Positions 7,413 through 16,542 of a stretch of DNA of 64,000 nucleotides are shown here, one piece after another. The notes under the pieces are model-generated. The model searched no databases and had not been told where the DNA came from. It saw only the letters and a list, made by a program, of their open reading frames with translations. Every line of letters begins with the position of its first letter. The first letter of the stretch is position 1. Source of the stretch: Muribaculaceae bacterium Isolate-037 (Harlan) (GTDB taxonomy: Bacteria > Bacteroidota > Bacteroidia > Bacteroidales > Muribaculaceae); contig RIAZ01000004.1 of assembly GCA_003762615.1 (NCBI GenBank), positions 1 to 64,000 of the forward strand. The letters run 5' to 3'. A program made the translations under genes and the position numbers.

Positions 7413-9488
7413 TTATTGTCGGGTTTGTTTGCTTAGCTGAGAAATTAATTCAAATTGTTCCTCATATTTTTTCTTCTTATTGATTTCTTCAGTCAGTTCA
7501 TTTTGTGCAGATTTTAGCCTTGCTTCTTTATCTCCCTTTTGATTCTTAATTTCTGCGATTTGTGCTTGAAGAGGTTCAATAAGTTGAGTAATAAATGAGG
7601 TCTTGACGAGATCTATGATTTTGTCTCGTTGTGACATAGCATTCTCAAGGTAAGGTTTAGGATTGAAACTGCTTGAGATGTTGTTAATATGGCTATGAGC
7701 AGCTGCCTGTGCTCCAGACTTATTCATTGCATTGGTTAATTTCCCAAGAACACCAAAACTCACTCCATTAAAGAAATCTCCCAAAAAATCTAATATGCCA
7801 TTATCATCATCTTCGGGATCATCCTCTATGGAAAATAAATCGCTATCAGTAACCTCCAGTATCGTTCGATTCTTCACTTTTTTAACAAAATCATTAGAAT
7901 CAAAATCCGGAAGATATCTCATAAGAATGCTTTCGGTATCTCCAAAGAAATCTGAGACACAACTATCAATAACTCTTTTTGCATCATCGGTAATTGCAGA
8001 AACAGAACGTTTCAGTGTACGTGTTGCAAGGGTATTAATTTCGTTATTTAGTTTTGGCTTTATTGAATCAATATTAGAGAATATACCCCATTCATTGTCA
8101 ACAATTGAATGCATTCTGCGGCATGCTGCATCAACATCATCTTCAAGGCGCTCGTTACCTTTTCGAATGATGTTGCGCAGTTCTGATTCAATATCCTCAC
8201 CAAGAGAGTTTATTTTCCGACTGAGTTTTTTATGTGCCTTATTTATTTTTTCTTCTTTCTCCTCTAATTCATCATCAGGCATTTTTAGCATTTCGATTTG
8301 TGAAGATAGAAGTTGTATTTGGTTTTCAGTTTCGGAAAGTAGATTGTTGCCGGCTGCTAAAATTGCATTTAACGGTTTTGCAAATAATATCTGATCTTTT
8401 TCAGAATTAATCATTGTTTTAACAGCTGAAGATAGATGGTCAATATGACTCCATTTTCTCATTTCAGCTTGTGTGCTTATGCCAAAACCATTACAATGTC
8501 TATTCCATGCAAAATTAAGAGCAGAATCTGATTCAATCTTACTCATGGGTAGCATAGACAGAAGAGCCATTTCAGCAGATAATGGAATGGGAGTAGTGTC
8601 AGATAAGATCTCACTTAGAGTGTTATCTCCACATTCACTCGATGCTTTTTGGATTTCTTTAATAACATAATCTTTTATTTGTTCTTCATCCTCAGGATTG
8701 TTCTCAGAGCAATATGGAATGTCGTATTTATTAATGCCAATAAGCACTTTCCCAATTCCGCATTGTCTAACATTTTTGAAGATGATGTCTCGGTCTGTGG
8801 CATCAAAAGGTCTTCCAGCATATAGCATCATCAATACAACGTCAGCCTTATTCAAGAAATCTTTTGTACGTTCCTCACGAGACACAATAGGATCATTAAA
8901 TCCTGGAGTATCAACAATTTCAACCCCTTTGAGATATTCCATAGGGTAATAAATTGTTACAGATTTAGTTATTGATATGTATTTACCGTCTGCACCAACA
9001 TATTCAATTAAATTCTCAAAACTATCCTCTTGGGTCTTACCAAGGTATGAATTCAATTGGGAGCCTAACTTAACTGCCTTAGATACAAGTTCCTTAGCAG
9101 CTTTAATTTTTGATTCTTCCGCAGAATTACCTTGTGCATCTTCAAGTGATCTATTGGACTGCATTTTTTGTTCAGCCCATTCATCTGGTGAGTAGAATTC
9201 TGCTTTGATTTTCTTTTCATTACCATAGGTAATCACAGAAAGTGCAGCTGTCATTGGAGTAGTTGCAGCAGGAAGGATTGTATCACCAAATACGAAAGAG
9301 TTTAGAAATGTAGATTTCCCACATTTCATCTGTCCTATTACTCCGATTGTTAGGGTATCACTTTCAATTTTAGCTATAATCTCTTTTGCTCTATCTGCAG
9401 TGATCCATCCAAACTCGGAGGCTCGAGATACTAAGGATAATAAGTTTTCCTTACGTTGTTTTAGTTCTTCAAATAGATTCTCTGCCAT
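7413..9488 (-). CDS. Dynamin-like large GTPase 1
   Basis: The 691-residue protein is a dynamin-superfamily GTPase. The P-loop GQMKCGKS is at residues 52-59, the switch I threonines follow in TTPMTAA near 77-83, DTPGF (G3) is at 194-198, and NKYD (G4) at 253-256. After the G domain come long amphipathic helices (about 370-500), a short hydrophobic glycine-rich patch (DFLGDFFNGVSFGVLGKLTN, about residues 560-580) that could be the membrane paddle, and a C-terminal coiled coil (NQKGDKEARLKSAQNELTEE). This layout fits bacterial dynamin-like proteins that bind membranes as pairs. It is last in a four-gene operon and begins two bases after the stop of the next GTPase. Its role is inferred as membrane remodelling or surveillance; the operon resembles multi-GTPase sets proposed in stress or phage-defence settings, but I cannot name a described system. 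Confidence 0.85.
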   Translation of the reverse strand: MAENLFEELKQRKENLLSLVSRASEFGWITADRAKEIIAKIESDTLTIGVIGQMKCGKSTFLNSFVFGDTILPAATTPMTAALSVITYGNEKKIKAEFYSPDEWAEQKMQSNRSLEDAQGNSAEESKIKAAKELVSKAVKLGSQLNSYLGKTQEDSFENLIEYVGADGKYISITKSVTIYYPMEYLKGVEIVDTPGFNDPIVSREERTKDFLNKADVVLMMLYAGRPFDATDRDIIFKNVRQCGIGKVLIGINKYDIPYCSENNPEDEEQIKDYVIKEIQKASSECGDNTLSEILSDTTPIPLSAEMALLSMLPMSKIESDSALNFAWNRHCNGFGISTQAEMRKWSHIDHLSSAVKTMINSEKDQILFAKPLNAILAAGNNLLSETENQIQLLSSQIEMLKMPDDELEEKEEKINKAHKKLSRKINSLGEDIESELRNIIRKGNERLEDDVDAACRRMHSIVDNEWGIFSNIDSIKPKLNNEINTLATRTLKRSVSAITDDAKRVIDSCVSDFFGDTESILMRYLPDFDSNDFVKKVKNRTILEVTDSDLFSIEDDPEDDDNGILDFLGDFFNGVSFGVLGKLTNAMNKSGAQAAAHSHINNISSSFNPKPYLENAMSQRDKIIDLVKTSFITQLIEPLQAQIAEIKNQKGDKEARLKSAQNELTEEINKKKKYEEQFELISQLSKQTRQ

Positions 9489-9490
9489 AT

Positions 9491-11521
9491 TTATAAGAAT
9501 GGTTTGCTTACTTTTTTAAATTCCTTAAGACAATCATCTATTTTTTGCCATGACATCTTTAGGTCAATTAAATCACTATATGCTTGTTGTACATTTGCAA
9601 TAGCATCTGTTTCTTTATTATATATATCTGAAAGATATTGACACTTTGTTACACTATCCTCTAACAGATCTTTTAATCTGCCTCCTTCTTCTCCAGACAT
9701 TTCATATCTGTCACTGCTGAAAAAATGTTCTACCCATTGAGGTATGTTGGATGCATCTGCGCAATCATTAGCAAGATTTTGCAAGATTGAATAAAAATCT
9801 TTATCAAGTTTAGATGAAACTTTTTTCATCTTTTGATGCTCCTTATTAGCTTCCTTTACTCCGTTATCCAATATTGAAGACAATTGAGTCAAATCATTTC
9901 CTACGATATCAATGAAAGAGTCTCTTGATGAATCGTGTTTGACTGCTTTAATTGGATTCATAATGTCGGAAAGTGGAGATTTGGATGAGAACTTTATGAT
10001 TCTTTCGATGTTTACCCCTTCTTCTGCAAAAGTTTTCTTAATGAGTTGTTCAACGCCATCAACTTCTGATTTGGGTTTAGTGTCAACTTTATTAATGACC
10101 AATACAATTGGCTTCCGTAAATCTTCTTTTATTCTTGAGATAGAAGAGCGATTGACAGTACCATTATTAACATCGACCACCCAAAATAATATATCACATT
10201 CATTGATGACTTCAATTGTACGTTTCTTATCTTCCTCATCATTTGAATTGAATCCAGGAGTATCCAAAATACTTAATCCATTAAGATTAGGATTTTTATA
10301 AGTCATAACAAAGTATTTGATCAAAGATGAAACACCTTTAATTTCATCTAAGACTTCCTTTGAGACCATTTTGAAAACTTTTTCATCAATGTTTTTAAAT
10401 TTGTCATCTGGAGTGACAAAATTATATGTTTCTAGTACACCTCCTGCAATATATGTGGGAATTGCAGTTGTAGCTTTTGTACTGACCGGTAACAAAGGAA
10501 TATTGGGATTATCCTGCGACAATATCCGATTGACAATTGATGTTTTTCCTGCAGAGAATTCACCAACAAACGCAATAGTCGTTTTTTGATCAAGCCAACT
10601 TTTTCGTTTTACAGAAGCCCATTCATCAAACATCTGAAGGAATACCTTTTTCTTTTCTACAAAACCGGGCCTTCCGCAGATATCGTTAAAAGATAATCCG
10701 TCATACGTATTATACAAATAGGCATTGCAGTCCATGAATTGACCCCGAAGGAATGCTTCAAAGAAATCAATTGCTCTGTAGAGCGATTTGACATCGCTTG
10801 CATTGCTTTCTTTTGCAGATAGAATCTCTTTTACAAAATCAAGGGATTTATTTTTCTTATTCAGTTGTTCTAAATTATGCGAGAGTTCGAGTTCTATTCG
10901 CTTAATATCTTCAGCCAGACGTTTTTTATCACGATCAGACTTTTCAAGTTCCTCTGTTGTCTTTTGATGATGTTGCTTTTCGTTCTTAAGTTTTTTCTCA
11001 AGTTCTTCTTGCTCTTCTTCTGCTTCTTCAAGTTCGTTTGAAAGGGATTCTATTTTCTTTGAAAGTTTCTTGATGGAATCTTCAGATTCTTGAAGGCGTA
11101 TTTTAAGGTTTTCATCGATATGCCCTTCTTCAGCAAGTTTTAAGGCTTTAGATAGAGAAACGTTTTCAGATTTAACTTCTTCAAGAATTTTTTCAAATTC
11201 TTTTCTAAGCTCAGCTTCTTTTTTCGTTACTTTATCAACAATTTCCTTTTCAAGTTCGGAGCATTTTTCTTTGAGTTCTCTTAATTCTTTTTCGTTCAGA
11301 TTCTTTTCCGCATTTTCAACAGTATTGTTGTTTATTTGCGAATTAGCAAGATTCTTCTCCTCTTTGTCGCAAGACTCCGAAAGTGGAGAAGCAATATCTT
11401 CAATATCATTATTAGCATCAATAGGAGGATATTTATTGGCATTCTTGCGCATGGCAAGCCATGTTCCAATAACGCCTACAATAAGCCCTACAATTAACCA
11501 AATCAATATTTTTAGATCCAT
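9491..11521 (-). CDS. Membrane-anchored coiled-coil dynamin-like GTPase 2
   Basis: This 676-residue protein starts with a single membrane segment (ILIWLIVGLIVGVIGTWLAM, residues 5-24). A long charged coiled coil follows (about 70-240, e.g. ELEEAEEEQEELEKKLKN), and then a dynamin-type G domain: GEFSAGKT at about 321-328, switch I threonines in STKATTAIPT, DTPGF at about 421-425, NKVD at about 478-481. The C-terminal helical part lacks an obvious second hydrophobic patch. An N-terminal anchor ahead of a long coiled coil would hold the GTPase tens of nanometres from the membrane, or let it tether to the partner proteins. Gaps to its neighbours are 2 and 6 bases, so it is translationally close-coupled with GTPase 1 and the small coiled-coil protein. 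Confidence 0.85.
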   Translation of the reverse strand: MDLKILIWLIVGLIVGVIGTWLAMRKNANKYPPIDANNDIEDIASPLSESCDKEEKNLANSQINNNTVENAEKNLNEKELRELKEKCSELEKEIVDKVTKKEAELRKEFEKILEEVKSENVSLSKALKLAEEGHIDENLKIRLQESEDSIKKLSKKIESLSNELEEAEEEQEELEKKLKNEKQHHQKTTEELEKSDRDKKRLAEDIKRIELELSHNLEQLNKKNKSLDFVKEILSAKESNASDVKSLYRAIDFFEAFLRGQFMDCNAYLYNTYDGLSFNDICGRPGFVEKKKVFLQMFDEWASVKRKSWLDQKTTIAFVGEFSAGKTSIVNRILSQDNPNIPLLPVSTKATTAIPTYIAGGVLETYNFVTPDDKFKNIDEKVFKMVSKEVLDEIKGVSSLIKYFVMTYKNPNLNGLSILDTPGFNSNDEEDKKRTIEVINECDILFWVVDVNNGTVNRSSISRIKEDLRKPIVLVINKVDTKPKSEVDGVEQLIKKTFAEEGVNIERIIKFSSKSPLSDIMNPIKAVKHDSSRDSFIDIVGNDLTQLSSILDNGVKEANKEHQKMKKVSSKLDKDFYSILQNLANDCADASNIPQWVEHFFSSDRYEMSGEEGGRLKDLLEDSVTKCQYLSDIYNKETDAIANVQQAYSDLIDLKMSWQKIDDCLKEFKKVSKPFL

Positions 11522-11527
11522 ATTATA

Positions 11528-11917
11528 TTATTTTTTTAGCGATTCAATCTGACGTTCAAGGACTTCACAAGCCATCTTATATTCCTTGAGTTTTGCACTT
11601 ATGGTCTCATTCTGTTGACGTAAAGTCTTTATTTCACGCTTTGCAGAATCAAGAGCATCCTCCATATCATCTGAGTCTACATCTTGCTCTTTTGCTTGGC
11701 GACGTAATTTAGCAATCTCAGCAAGGAGATCCTCGTTTTCTCTTTCCAACTCTTTGTTCCTACGAGCTATCTTTTCGTTCTCTGAAAAGATTTCGTTAAT
11801 TTCAGTTCGATTTTTACTTTGATTGTTATCACCAGAAGACAATTTGTCTTTGATAATGTAACCAGTGGCACCGCCAACGGCGAAAGATAATAATGTACCA
11901 ATCATATTATTTTGCAT
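11528..11917 (-). CDS. Small membrane-anchored coiled-coil protein
   Basis: The 129-residue protein begins with a glycine-containing hydrophobic segment (MIGTLLSFAVGGATGYII) suited to membrane insertion. The rest is almost entirely charged heptad-like helix (ARRNKELERENEDLLAEI, then RQAKEQDVDSDDMEDALDSA). It lies between GTPase 2 and GTPase 3 with gaps of 6 and 9 bases. A likely role is an adaptor that pairs by coiled coil with the long helix of GTPase 2, which has the same anchor-plus-coil plan. No catalytic motif is present. I do not know a named family for it. Confidence 0.7.
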   Translation of the reverse strand: MQNNMIGTLLSFAVGGATGYIIKDKLSSGDNNQSKNRTEINEIFSENEKIARRNKELERENEDLLAEIAKLRRQAKEQDVDSDDMEDALDSAKREIKTLRQQNETISAKLKEYKMACEVLERQIESLKK

Positions 11918-11926
11918 ATTTATATT

Positions 11927-13744
11927 TTAGTCTAATGTTAATAGTTTTGTTTGCATACTGCGTAGAGAAGTTATTCTCTCATTGAATTCTTCTTTTTTAG
12001 TTTTCAGTTGATCCTTTAATTGAATAAGATTCTGTGTTGCTTCAGATATAGATGCATTAGCAGCTTCTTCTAAAGAATCTTTTACAACAGATATTACCTG
12101 ATCAGATGCAGCTGTAATTTGAACTTTAAATTCAGGCATAAGTGTACCATCTATGTATAAGCGAATTGCACGACTGCGTTGTGGCTTAGACATGGTTTTT
12201 TCAGCAATGAATCCCACAAGAGAATCAATCATACCCTTGCCTACTCCTTGCCCCCCATAACCTTGATTATTGAATTGATCTATTGAATTGTATTTATCCG
12301 CAGCTTGCTGTCCATATCTTACAGCCTTTTCAATTCTTGAAGCAACCTTTCGATTATGGATTACGCTCCCAACATCAGTAACGGTATCAGCCACATCTGC
12401 AACTGTGCTAATTGTCAATGCGCCTTCAGCAGCAGCTGCCATTCCTCCGGTTCCTACAACAGCACCAACAGCAGCAACAGCACCAAGTGCTATAACTCCG
12501 GTCTTTATCCAATTATCATGCTCGTGTCCAATTTCATTAAGATTAAGGTTATAGCTTAATCCAGACAATGATAGAGAAGATAAATCAATTCCAGGGAGAT
12601 TTTTCAGGGATATTTCTCCTTCCTTAGGTTTTGTGGTAGTTTCTTTCGCGATAATACCTAAAACTTTTTGTCGGTAATCTCCAAGAATTGCGGATGCCGT
12701 CATATTGATAGCACCTACAGCTTCTGCATCGTAGTTTTGGCTCCCTGCATTTATTAAAGTTGATAATTTTGAAGTTACTTGATCTTCAAATTTTCTTGAT
12801 TCTTCACGATTTAGAGGCTCAAGAGAGTCTCGAATATTTCTTATTAGACGTTCAATCTGATTGTGTAATCTGTTAAGAATTACGTTCTGCTCTTGAATTT
12901 TATTTTCAAGTGTTGTATCATCAGATGAGGCAGTTATTATATTCTTAATTTCTTCATTAAGTTTTTCAGCAATTAAATCCAATCGCCTTTCATCTGCTTT
13001 ACGTACAATTTCCTCTTTGCGTGATTCAATATCTTTGAATATTACTGAAAGTTCTGTTATGTCATTTTTCGTTGCCGAAACAGCCGCTATATGGCGTATC
13101 TCCATTTCGCAGTTTTGGGCAAGATAACACTTGGCTTTTTCTATATCTATTGGAGATTTAGTATCAGTTTTTGTTAAAACTGCGTAAATTTCTTTATTTG
13201 CTAATTTAACAGTTTTAATGAAATCTATCAATGATTTTGTTAATTGTTGATTTATGTCAACAATTAAGATGATACCATCTGCTGAGGGTAAAAAATTAAC
13301 CAGTGTCAGTTTATGTTTGGGATCTGGAGAAGAAATTCCAGGAGTATCAACGATTATAGTATATGGAGATACTTTAGTTGATGTATCAAATACAGTGACA
13401 ACTTTGGCTTCCTTCAGATTGTCATTGATAAGTGTTTTGATATTGTCTACATGCTCTTCTCTTCCATCTTCAAAAATGATATCTGCACAATTTTTTGGTG
13501 CACCAAAGTGTACTTCATATATAGTGGCGGTTGTAGGACGAGTTGCTGTTTCAAGTGCATGAGAATCCGTGAGGGCATTAATCAGCGTAGTCTTTCCAGA
13601 ACTGAATTCTCCGATAAAAGGCAAAATTATGGGAGTATTTCCTGATTTTGCTTTTACAGAAAGAGATTGTAGCTCAGAAATAATAGTATTGCTATTAATT
13701 GAGCCTGCAACTTCAAGTAGAAATGGTATGTGTTCCCGTTTCAT
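11927..13744 (-). CDS. Dynamin-like GTPase 3 with hydrophobic paddle
   Basis: The 605-residue protein is the first gene of the GTPase operon. Its G domain lies at the N-terminus: GEFSSGKT at residues 45-52, switch I TRPTTATIYEV near 68-78, VDTPGISSP (G3 at 133-136), and TKTD as G4 at 191-194. Helical segments follow, then a strongly hydrophobic Gly/Ala stretch around residues 415-450 (VIALGAVAAVGAVVGTGGMA) that would serve as the membrane-inserting paddle. A C-terminal helix bundle with coiled coil follows (QLKDQLKTKKEEFNERITSL). Three non-identical dynamin-like proteins in one operon suggest a hetero-oligomer. The region in front carries operator-like site C. Confidence 0.85.
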   Translation of the reverse strand: MKREHIPFLLEVAGSINSNTIISELQSLSVKAKSGNTPIILPFIGEFSSGKTTLINALTDSHALETATRPTTATIYEVHFGAPKNCADIIFEDGREEHVDNIKTLINDNLKEAKVVTVFDTSTKVSPYTIIVDTPGISSPDPKHKLTLVNFLPSADGIILIVDINQQLTKSLIDFIKTVKLANKEIYAVLTKTDTKSPIDIEKAKCYLAQNCEMEIRHIAAVSATKNDITELSVIFKDIESRKEEIVRKADERRLDLIAEKLNEEIKNIITASSDDTTLENKIQEQNVILNRLHNQIERLIRNIRDSLEPLNREESRKFEDQVTSKLSTLINAGSQNYDAEAVGAINMTASAILGDYRQKVLGIIAKETTTKPKEGEISLKNLPGIDLSSLSLSGLSYNLNLNEIGHEHDNWIKTGVIALGAVAAVGAVVGTGGMAAAAEGALTISTVADVADTVTDVGSVIHNRKVASRIEKAVRYGQQAADKYNSIDQFNNQGYGGQGVGKGMIDSLVGFIAEKTMSKPQRSRAIRLYIDGTLMPEFKVQITAASDQVISVVKDSLEEAANASISEATQNLIQLKDQLKTKKEEFNERITSLRSMQTKLLTLD

Positions 13745-13907
13745 GTGTATTTATATTTTTATTATCACTCAACTATTTGTAAAATAATTAAGTGGTTTGT
13801 ATTAGTTTATATCAAGAAATTTAGAGAAAGTCCATCAAATAAATTGTTGGTTTGCTTTCTTGTAAATTAATGTTTATATGGTTTATACAGCAATAGTTGT
13901 TGGAGAG

Positions 13908-13934
13908 TAAATTTACAGACACTGACTTGGTATT
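13908..13934 (-). promoter_or_regulatory. Operator-like site C before the GTPase operon
   Basis: The minus strand reads AATACCAAGTCAGTGTCTG at 13934-13916, matching site B at 16 of 19 positions. It directly abuts TAAATTTA at 13915-13908, which is one base off the TAnnTTTG minus-7 consensus. It sits about 165 bases ahead of the first GTPase gene. Regulatory function is inferred from recurrence and position. Confidence 0.5.
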
Positions 13935-13968
13935 TATTATAGCGGATTTCGGTCTAAGTTATGGGTAT

Positions 13969-14198
13969 AAAAAAGACGTGAAACCACTTTTGCGTCTGCT
14001 ATCGAAAGTCGGGCTCTGGTAAAACCTTGGTCAGATATGCAAAGAAGCAAGTAGTTCCACGCCCAATGCACAGGGTATGGATGATTACTTGCCACTTCGT
14101 TCCTGACCGTTTTTAAGTTTACCAGACTTTGACTTTCGGGCGGAGTGGCTGTTGTTATAGTTGCTGTGTTTTGACGTATGACATCTCTATGTCTTGTC
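13969..14198 (-). ncRNA. Structured small RNA, 6S-like rod
   Basis: About 230 bases on the minus strand fold into one long imperfect rod. Matching arms seen directly include CGAAAGTC (14003-14010) with GACTTTCG (14131-14138), CTGGTAAA (14016-14023) with TTTACCAG (14118-14125), GGTCAG (14029-14034) with CTGACC (14103-14108), and GCAAGTA (14047-14053) with TACTTGC (14086-14092). A canonical minus-strand promoter lies just upstream (14205-14236). The 3' end has AGACG/CGTCT arms (13974-13978, 13993-13997) followed by six Us, as in an intrinsic terminator. A single long hairpin with internal loops and its own promoter is the plan of 6S RNA, and Bacteroidales carry one, so that is my first guess. 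An island-specific regulatory RNA is the alternative. Confidence 0.6.
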
Positions 14199-14204
14199 GG
14201 GTTG

Positions 14205-14236
14205 CAAATTTATAACAACATTTTGTTTTTTCCAAA
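14205..14236 (-). promoter_or_regulatory. Canonical Bacteroidetes promoter for the small RNA
   Basis: The minus strand has TTTG (14236-14233), exactly 20 bases, then TAAATTTG (14212-14205). This is a full match to the phylum's primary promoter and places the RNA start near 14198. Confidence 0.75.
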
Positions 14237-14522
14237 TTCTGTGATGTGTTTTGTGACAATGTTGTGTATTGTCGCGGGCTTTTGGAGCTACTTGCTGTTT
14301 TTTGTTACAAAGTTATAACAAGACTCTGACTGATGTTGTCTTTGTGTGTGATTTTTTTGTGTTTTTTTGATCGGTGCTTTGTCGGGATCACTTGATATGC
14401 AAGTAATCTTGAAATGCTATTGGATCGGACTTATCTCATCCAGTATCCGACAAGCAATAGTAATATTATTATGAATGCTTGAAACCAATAGGATTTTCTT
14501 TGTATCTTTTTAATATCTTGAT

Positions 14523-14978
14523 TCATAACGAAGGGATTAATTTTGAGATTAGATTGTTGATTGAAGAGTTGGTTGTCTCGATGAGGGTCATTATCGCTTC
14601 CTGACGAGCTAAAGATGCATCAGATATGTCGTCAGATATGAGGTCAACAGCCTTATCCATCAGCTTGTCAAGACGTTGCTGACAGAAATTGAATTGTTTG
14701 TCGAGTATGGGTAGCGATTTCTCATAGAGAGTCACGTCTCGTTGCGCCTTGACCATCATACAGTTGAGCATGTGCTCAAGTTGTGCGCACTGAAGTTGCA
14801 CGTCAGCAGATATGCGTGATATTTCCACTGCATTTGCCGAAATATTGTTTAAGGCATTCGAGACGTTGGCGATAATATTGTCGGTGCGGGTGGATAGTTG
14901 TCTGACCTCCTCCACAACGATAGGGGTCTCTATGTTGTCGGCATATTCTGCCGGATATGAATTGTTGTAATTCTTCAT
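14523..14978 (-). CDS. Coiled-coil hypothetical protein, third gene of the island operon
   Basis: The 151-residue product is helical throughout, with heptad-like stretches (NIIANVSNALNNISANAVEI, then KSLPILDKQFNFCQQRLDKL). It has no signal peptide, membrane segment or catalytic motif. I do not recognise the family. It lies 32 bases behind the 410-residue membrane protein in the same orientation. The length and heptads suggest a structural or partner-binding role with that protein. Confidence 0.55.
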   Translation of the reverse strand: MKNYNNSYPAEYADNIETPIVVEEVRQLSTRTDNIIANVSNALNNISANAVEISRISADVQLQCAQLEHMLNCMMVKAQRDVTLYEKSLPILDKQFNFCQQRLDKLMDKAVDLISDDISDASLARQEAIMTLIETTNSSINNLISKLIPSL

Positions 14979-15010
14979 AATGCTTGAATTAAAAGTTTTT
15001 ATTTGTTGAA

Positions 15011-16243
15011 TCAGGAGAAGAAACTGCTGAAGAATGTTGAGATAGCACTTTTCTTGTTGTAGTCAAAGTTCGGCTGCTTAATCAGTCCGCATACTCCGGC
15101 TATATAGTTGGAGATCTCATTGTCAAGATACGTGATATCTTGCATGTGGATTTCTTCAATTTTTGATGTATACGACCCCAGGCGAGACCATAGCCAAATA
15201 ATTGCGATAGCTCCGACAATAGTCTTTACCCACCATACTCCAGGTATATAGAAGATACTGAGCAATATTATAATTATAGAGGAGAATACACCGGATGCGT
15301 ATATCGGGCTGTCCGGTTCCTCTTGCTGGCACGCATCTCTTTGCTGCACCAGATAGTTGTAGTTGCTGATAGCCTCGTTTGAGGAGATAAGTGTATTTGA
15401 CGTGGAGTGGTCAGAAGGTGGGGTGAATCGGTTGCGGTTATTTTGGAAGGTGATAAGAGGGAGCTGCGGATCCGCCATCAGCATCACTTCGGCACCGGAG
15501 AGTTGTCCTCCTATCTTTGAAGATCTTTCCAAAACATCGATAGGTTTTTTATCACCAAACATCTCTTGAATGATAATCTGATTGATCATGAAATAATCAG
15601 GGCGGGGAAGATCTGAAGACTGCATATCATTGCTCCAATATCTGTATTCCTCATTCAGATAATTACACATTGAGAGAAGGAACATGTTTGTCCGATACAG
15701 ATTCAGAATCCTGAGGGATATGGCAGATATTCGGGAAATCTGGTCGTTATCTTTAAGTTTGGCAGGATAATTGATGCTGATGTATTTGTTGAATAGACGC
15801 CGACTCGATTCAAACTTTATTTTTGCAGATTCCAACGCCTTGGCGTTGCGCTCTCTATTCTCGGATGCAATCATTTTCTTTACTGCCATCATCTTGTCAA
15901 GGAGCTGGTTATGCTTGTAGGCAGCTTTTGCTTTTCCGAAGGCTTCAATGCTGCGGGCAGCGATTTCGCCTGCGATTTCGATTTTGAGTCTTGTGGAAGA
16001 CTTCATATTGGGGATATCGCGACATATATCGAGAGTGGTTGAGACTAATTCCCTTACTGTTTCAGCGTAGTTGGAATAAATTTCCGGTAGCTTCTGGCTG
16101 AGTTCGTTGATCTGAGGAATCACTTGCTCTTCGAGTGCTGAAATGTCGTCCAACAAGGATATAATCAGTTTTTCATCGTTCATGCTGTTATTCTGTGGTT
16201 TTGTTAATTGTATGTCGGATGTCGTTTCCATTGTAAAAATCAT
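15011..16243 (-). CDS. Membrane protein with long helical N-terminal domain
   Basis: The 410-residue protein is a long, mainly helical cytosolic domain (residues about 20-215, with coiled-coil character around AIEAFGKAKAAYKHNQLLDK). A linker follows, and then two adjacent membrane segments near residues 315-360 (SIIIILLSIFYIPGVWWVKT and IVGAIAIIWLW). The C-terminal tail is short and amphipathic. The start could be 16243 or the second ATG at 16231. I know no named family; the helical-domain-plus-hairpin-anchor plan is reminiscent of proteins that act with dynamin-like GTPases, which is only an inference from the neighbourhood. It sits 24 bases downstream of the small 73-residue protein gene. 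Confidence 0.6.
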   Translation of the reverse strand: MIFTMETTSDIQLTKPQNNSMNDEKLIISLLDDISALEEQVIPQINELSQKLPEIYSNYAETVRELVSTTLDICRDIPNMKSSTRLKIEIAGEIAARSIEAFGKAKAAYKHNQLLDKMMAVKKMIASENRERNAKALESAKIKFESSRRLFNKYISINYPAKLKDNDQISRISAISLRILNLYRTNMFLLSMCNYLNEEYRYWSNDMQSSDLPRPDYFMINQIIIQEMFGDKKPIDVLERSSKIGGQLSGAEVMLMADPQLPLITFQNNRNRFTPPSDHSTSNTLISSNEAISNYNYLVQQRDACQQEEPDSPIYASGVFSSIIIILLSIFYIPGVWWVKTIVGAIAIIWLWSRLGSYTSKIEEIHMQDITYLDNEISNYIAGVCGLIKQPNFDYNKKSAISTFFSSFFS

Positions 16244-16267
16244 TTATGTGATAAGGTTGATGGATTA

Positions 16268-16489
16268 TCAGCCAATCTGGATGGCTGAGAGGTAGGCATT
16301 GTTGAGGATTCCGGCGCGTTTAAGGTCGATGCCGTATATCCGGAGGAATGCATCATTGACCAGACGGCCACCGTCTACATTGATAGGATTGACAGGGTAG
16401 GGGGTAGAGACCTGTACGGACATTCCCGGTTCAATGATAATTGAACTTCCTCGGAATGAGCGGGTAGTGGTGATTTTGAATAGAGCCAT
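16268..16489 (-). CDS. Small DUF6140-like protein
   Basis: The 73-residue protein has the pattern MALFKITTTRSFRGSSIIIE, then a short beta segment (GMSVQVSTPYP), and ends in a helix (NDAFLRIYGIDLKRAGI). I recall this plan from the small Bacteroidetes family DUF6140, whose function is unknown. It heads a three-gene operon with the 410- and 151-residue proteins. The promoter 50-95 bases upstream contains operator-like site B. Confidence 0.6.
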   Translation of the reverse strand: MALFKITTTRSFRGSSIIIEPGMSVQVSTPYPVNPINVDGGRLVNDAFLRIYGIDLKRAGILNNAYLSAIQIG

Positions 16490-16542
16490 ATCTATTTATT
16501 TTTAGTTGGTGTAACTAATGTTTCTTTGAGAAGTAACGGGTG

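Larger units (their letters stand above)
13745..14522. other. Intergenic region with promoter and structured RNA
   Basis: No protein gene is supported in these 778 bases. The region holds operator-like site C (13916-13934), a minus-strand structured RNA (about 13969-14198) with its own promoter, and an AT-rich stretch behind the 151-residue gene. That stretch includes an imperfect inverted repeat around 14420-14455 (TCGGACTTATC facing GTATCCGA) that may terminate the upstream operon. Confidence 0.6.

Noticed and set aside
14400..14520. A second structured RNA behind the 151-residue gene
   Set aside because: Only short imperfect inverted repeats are present, with no promoter; a weak terminator is the simpler reading.
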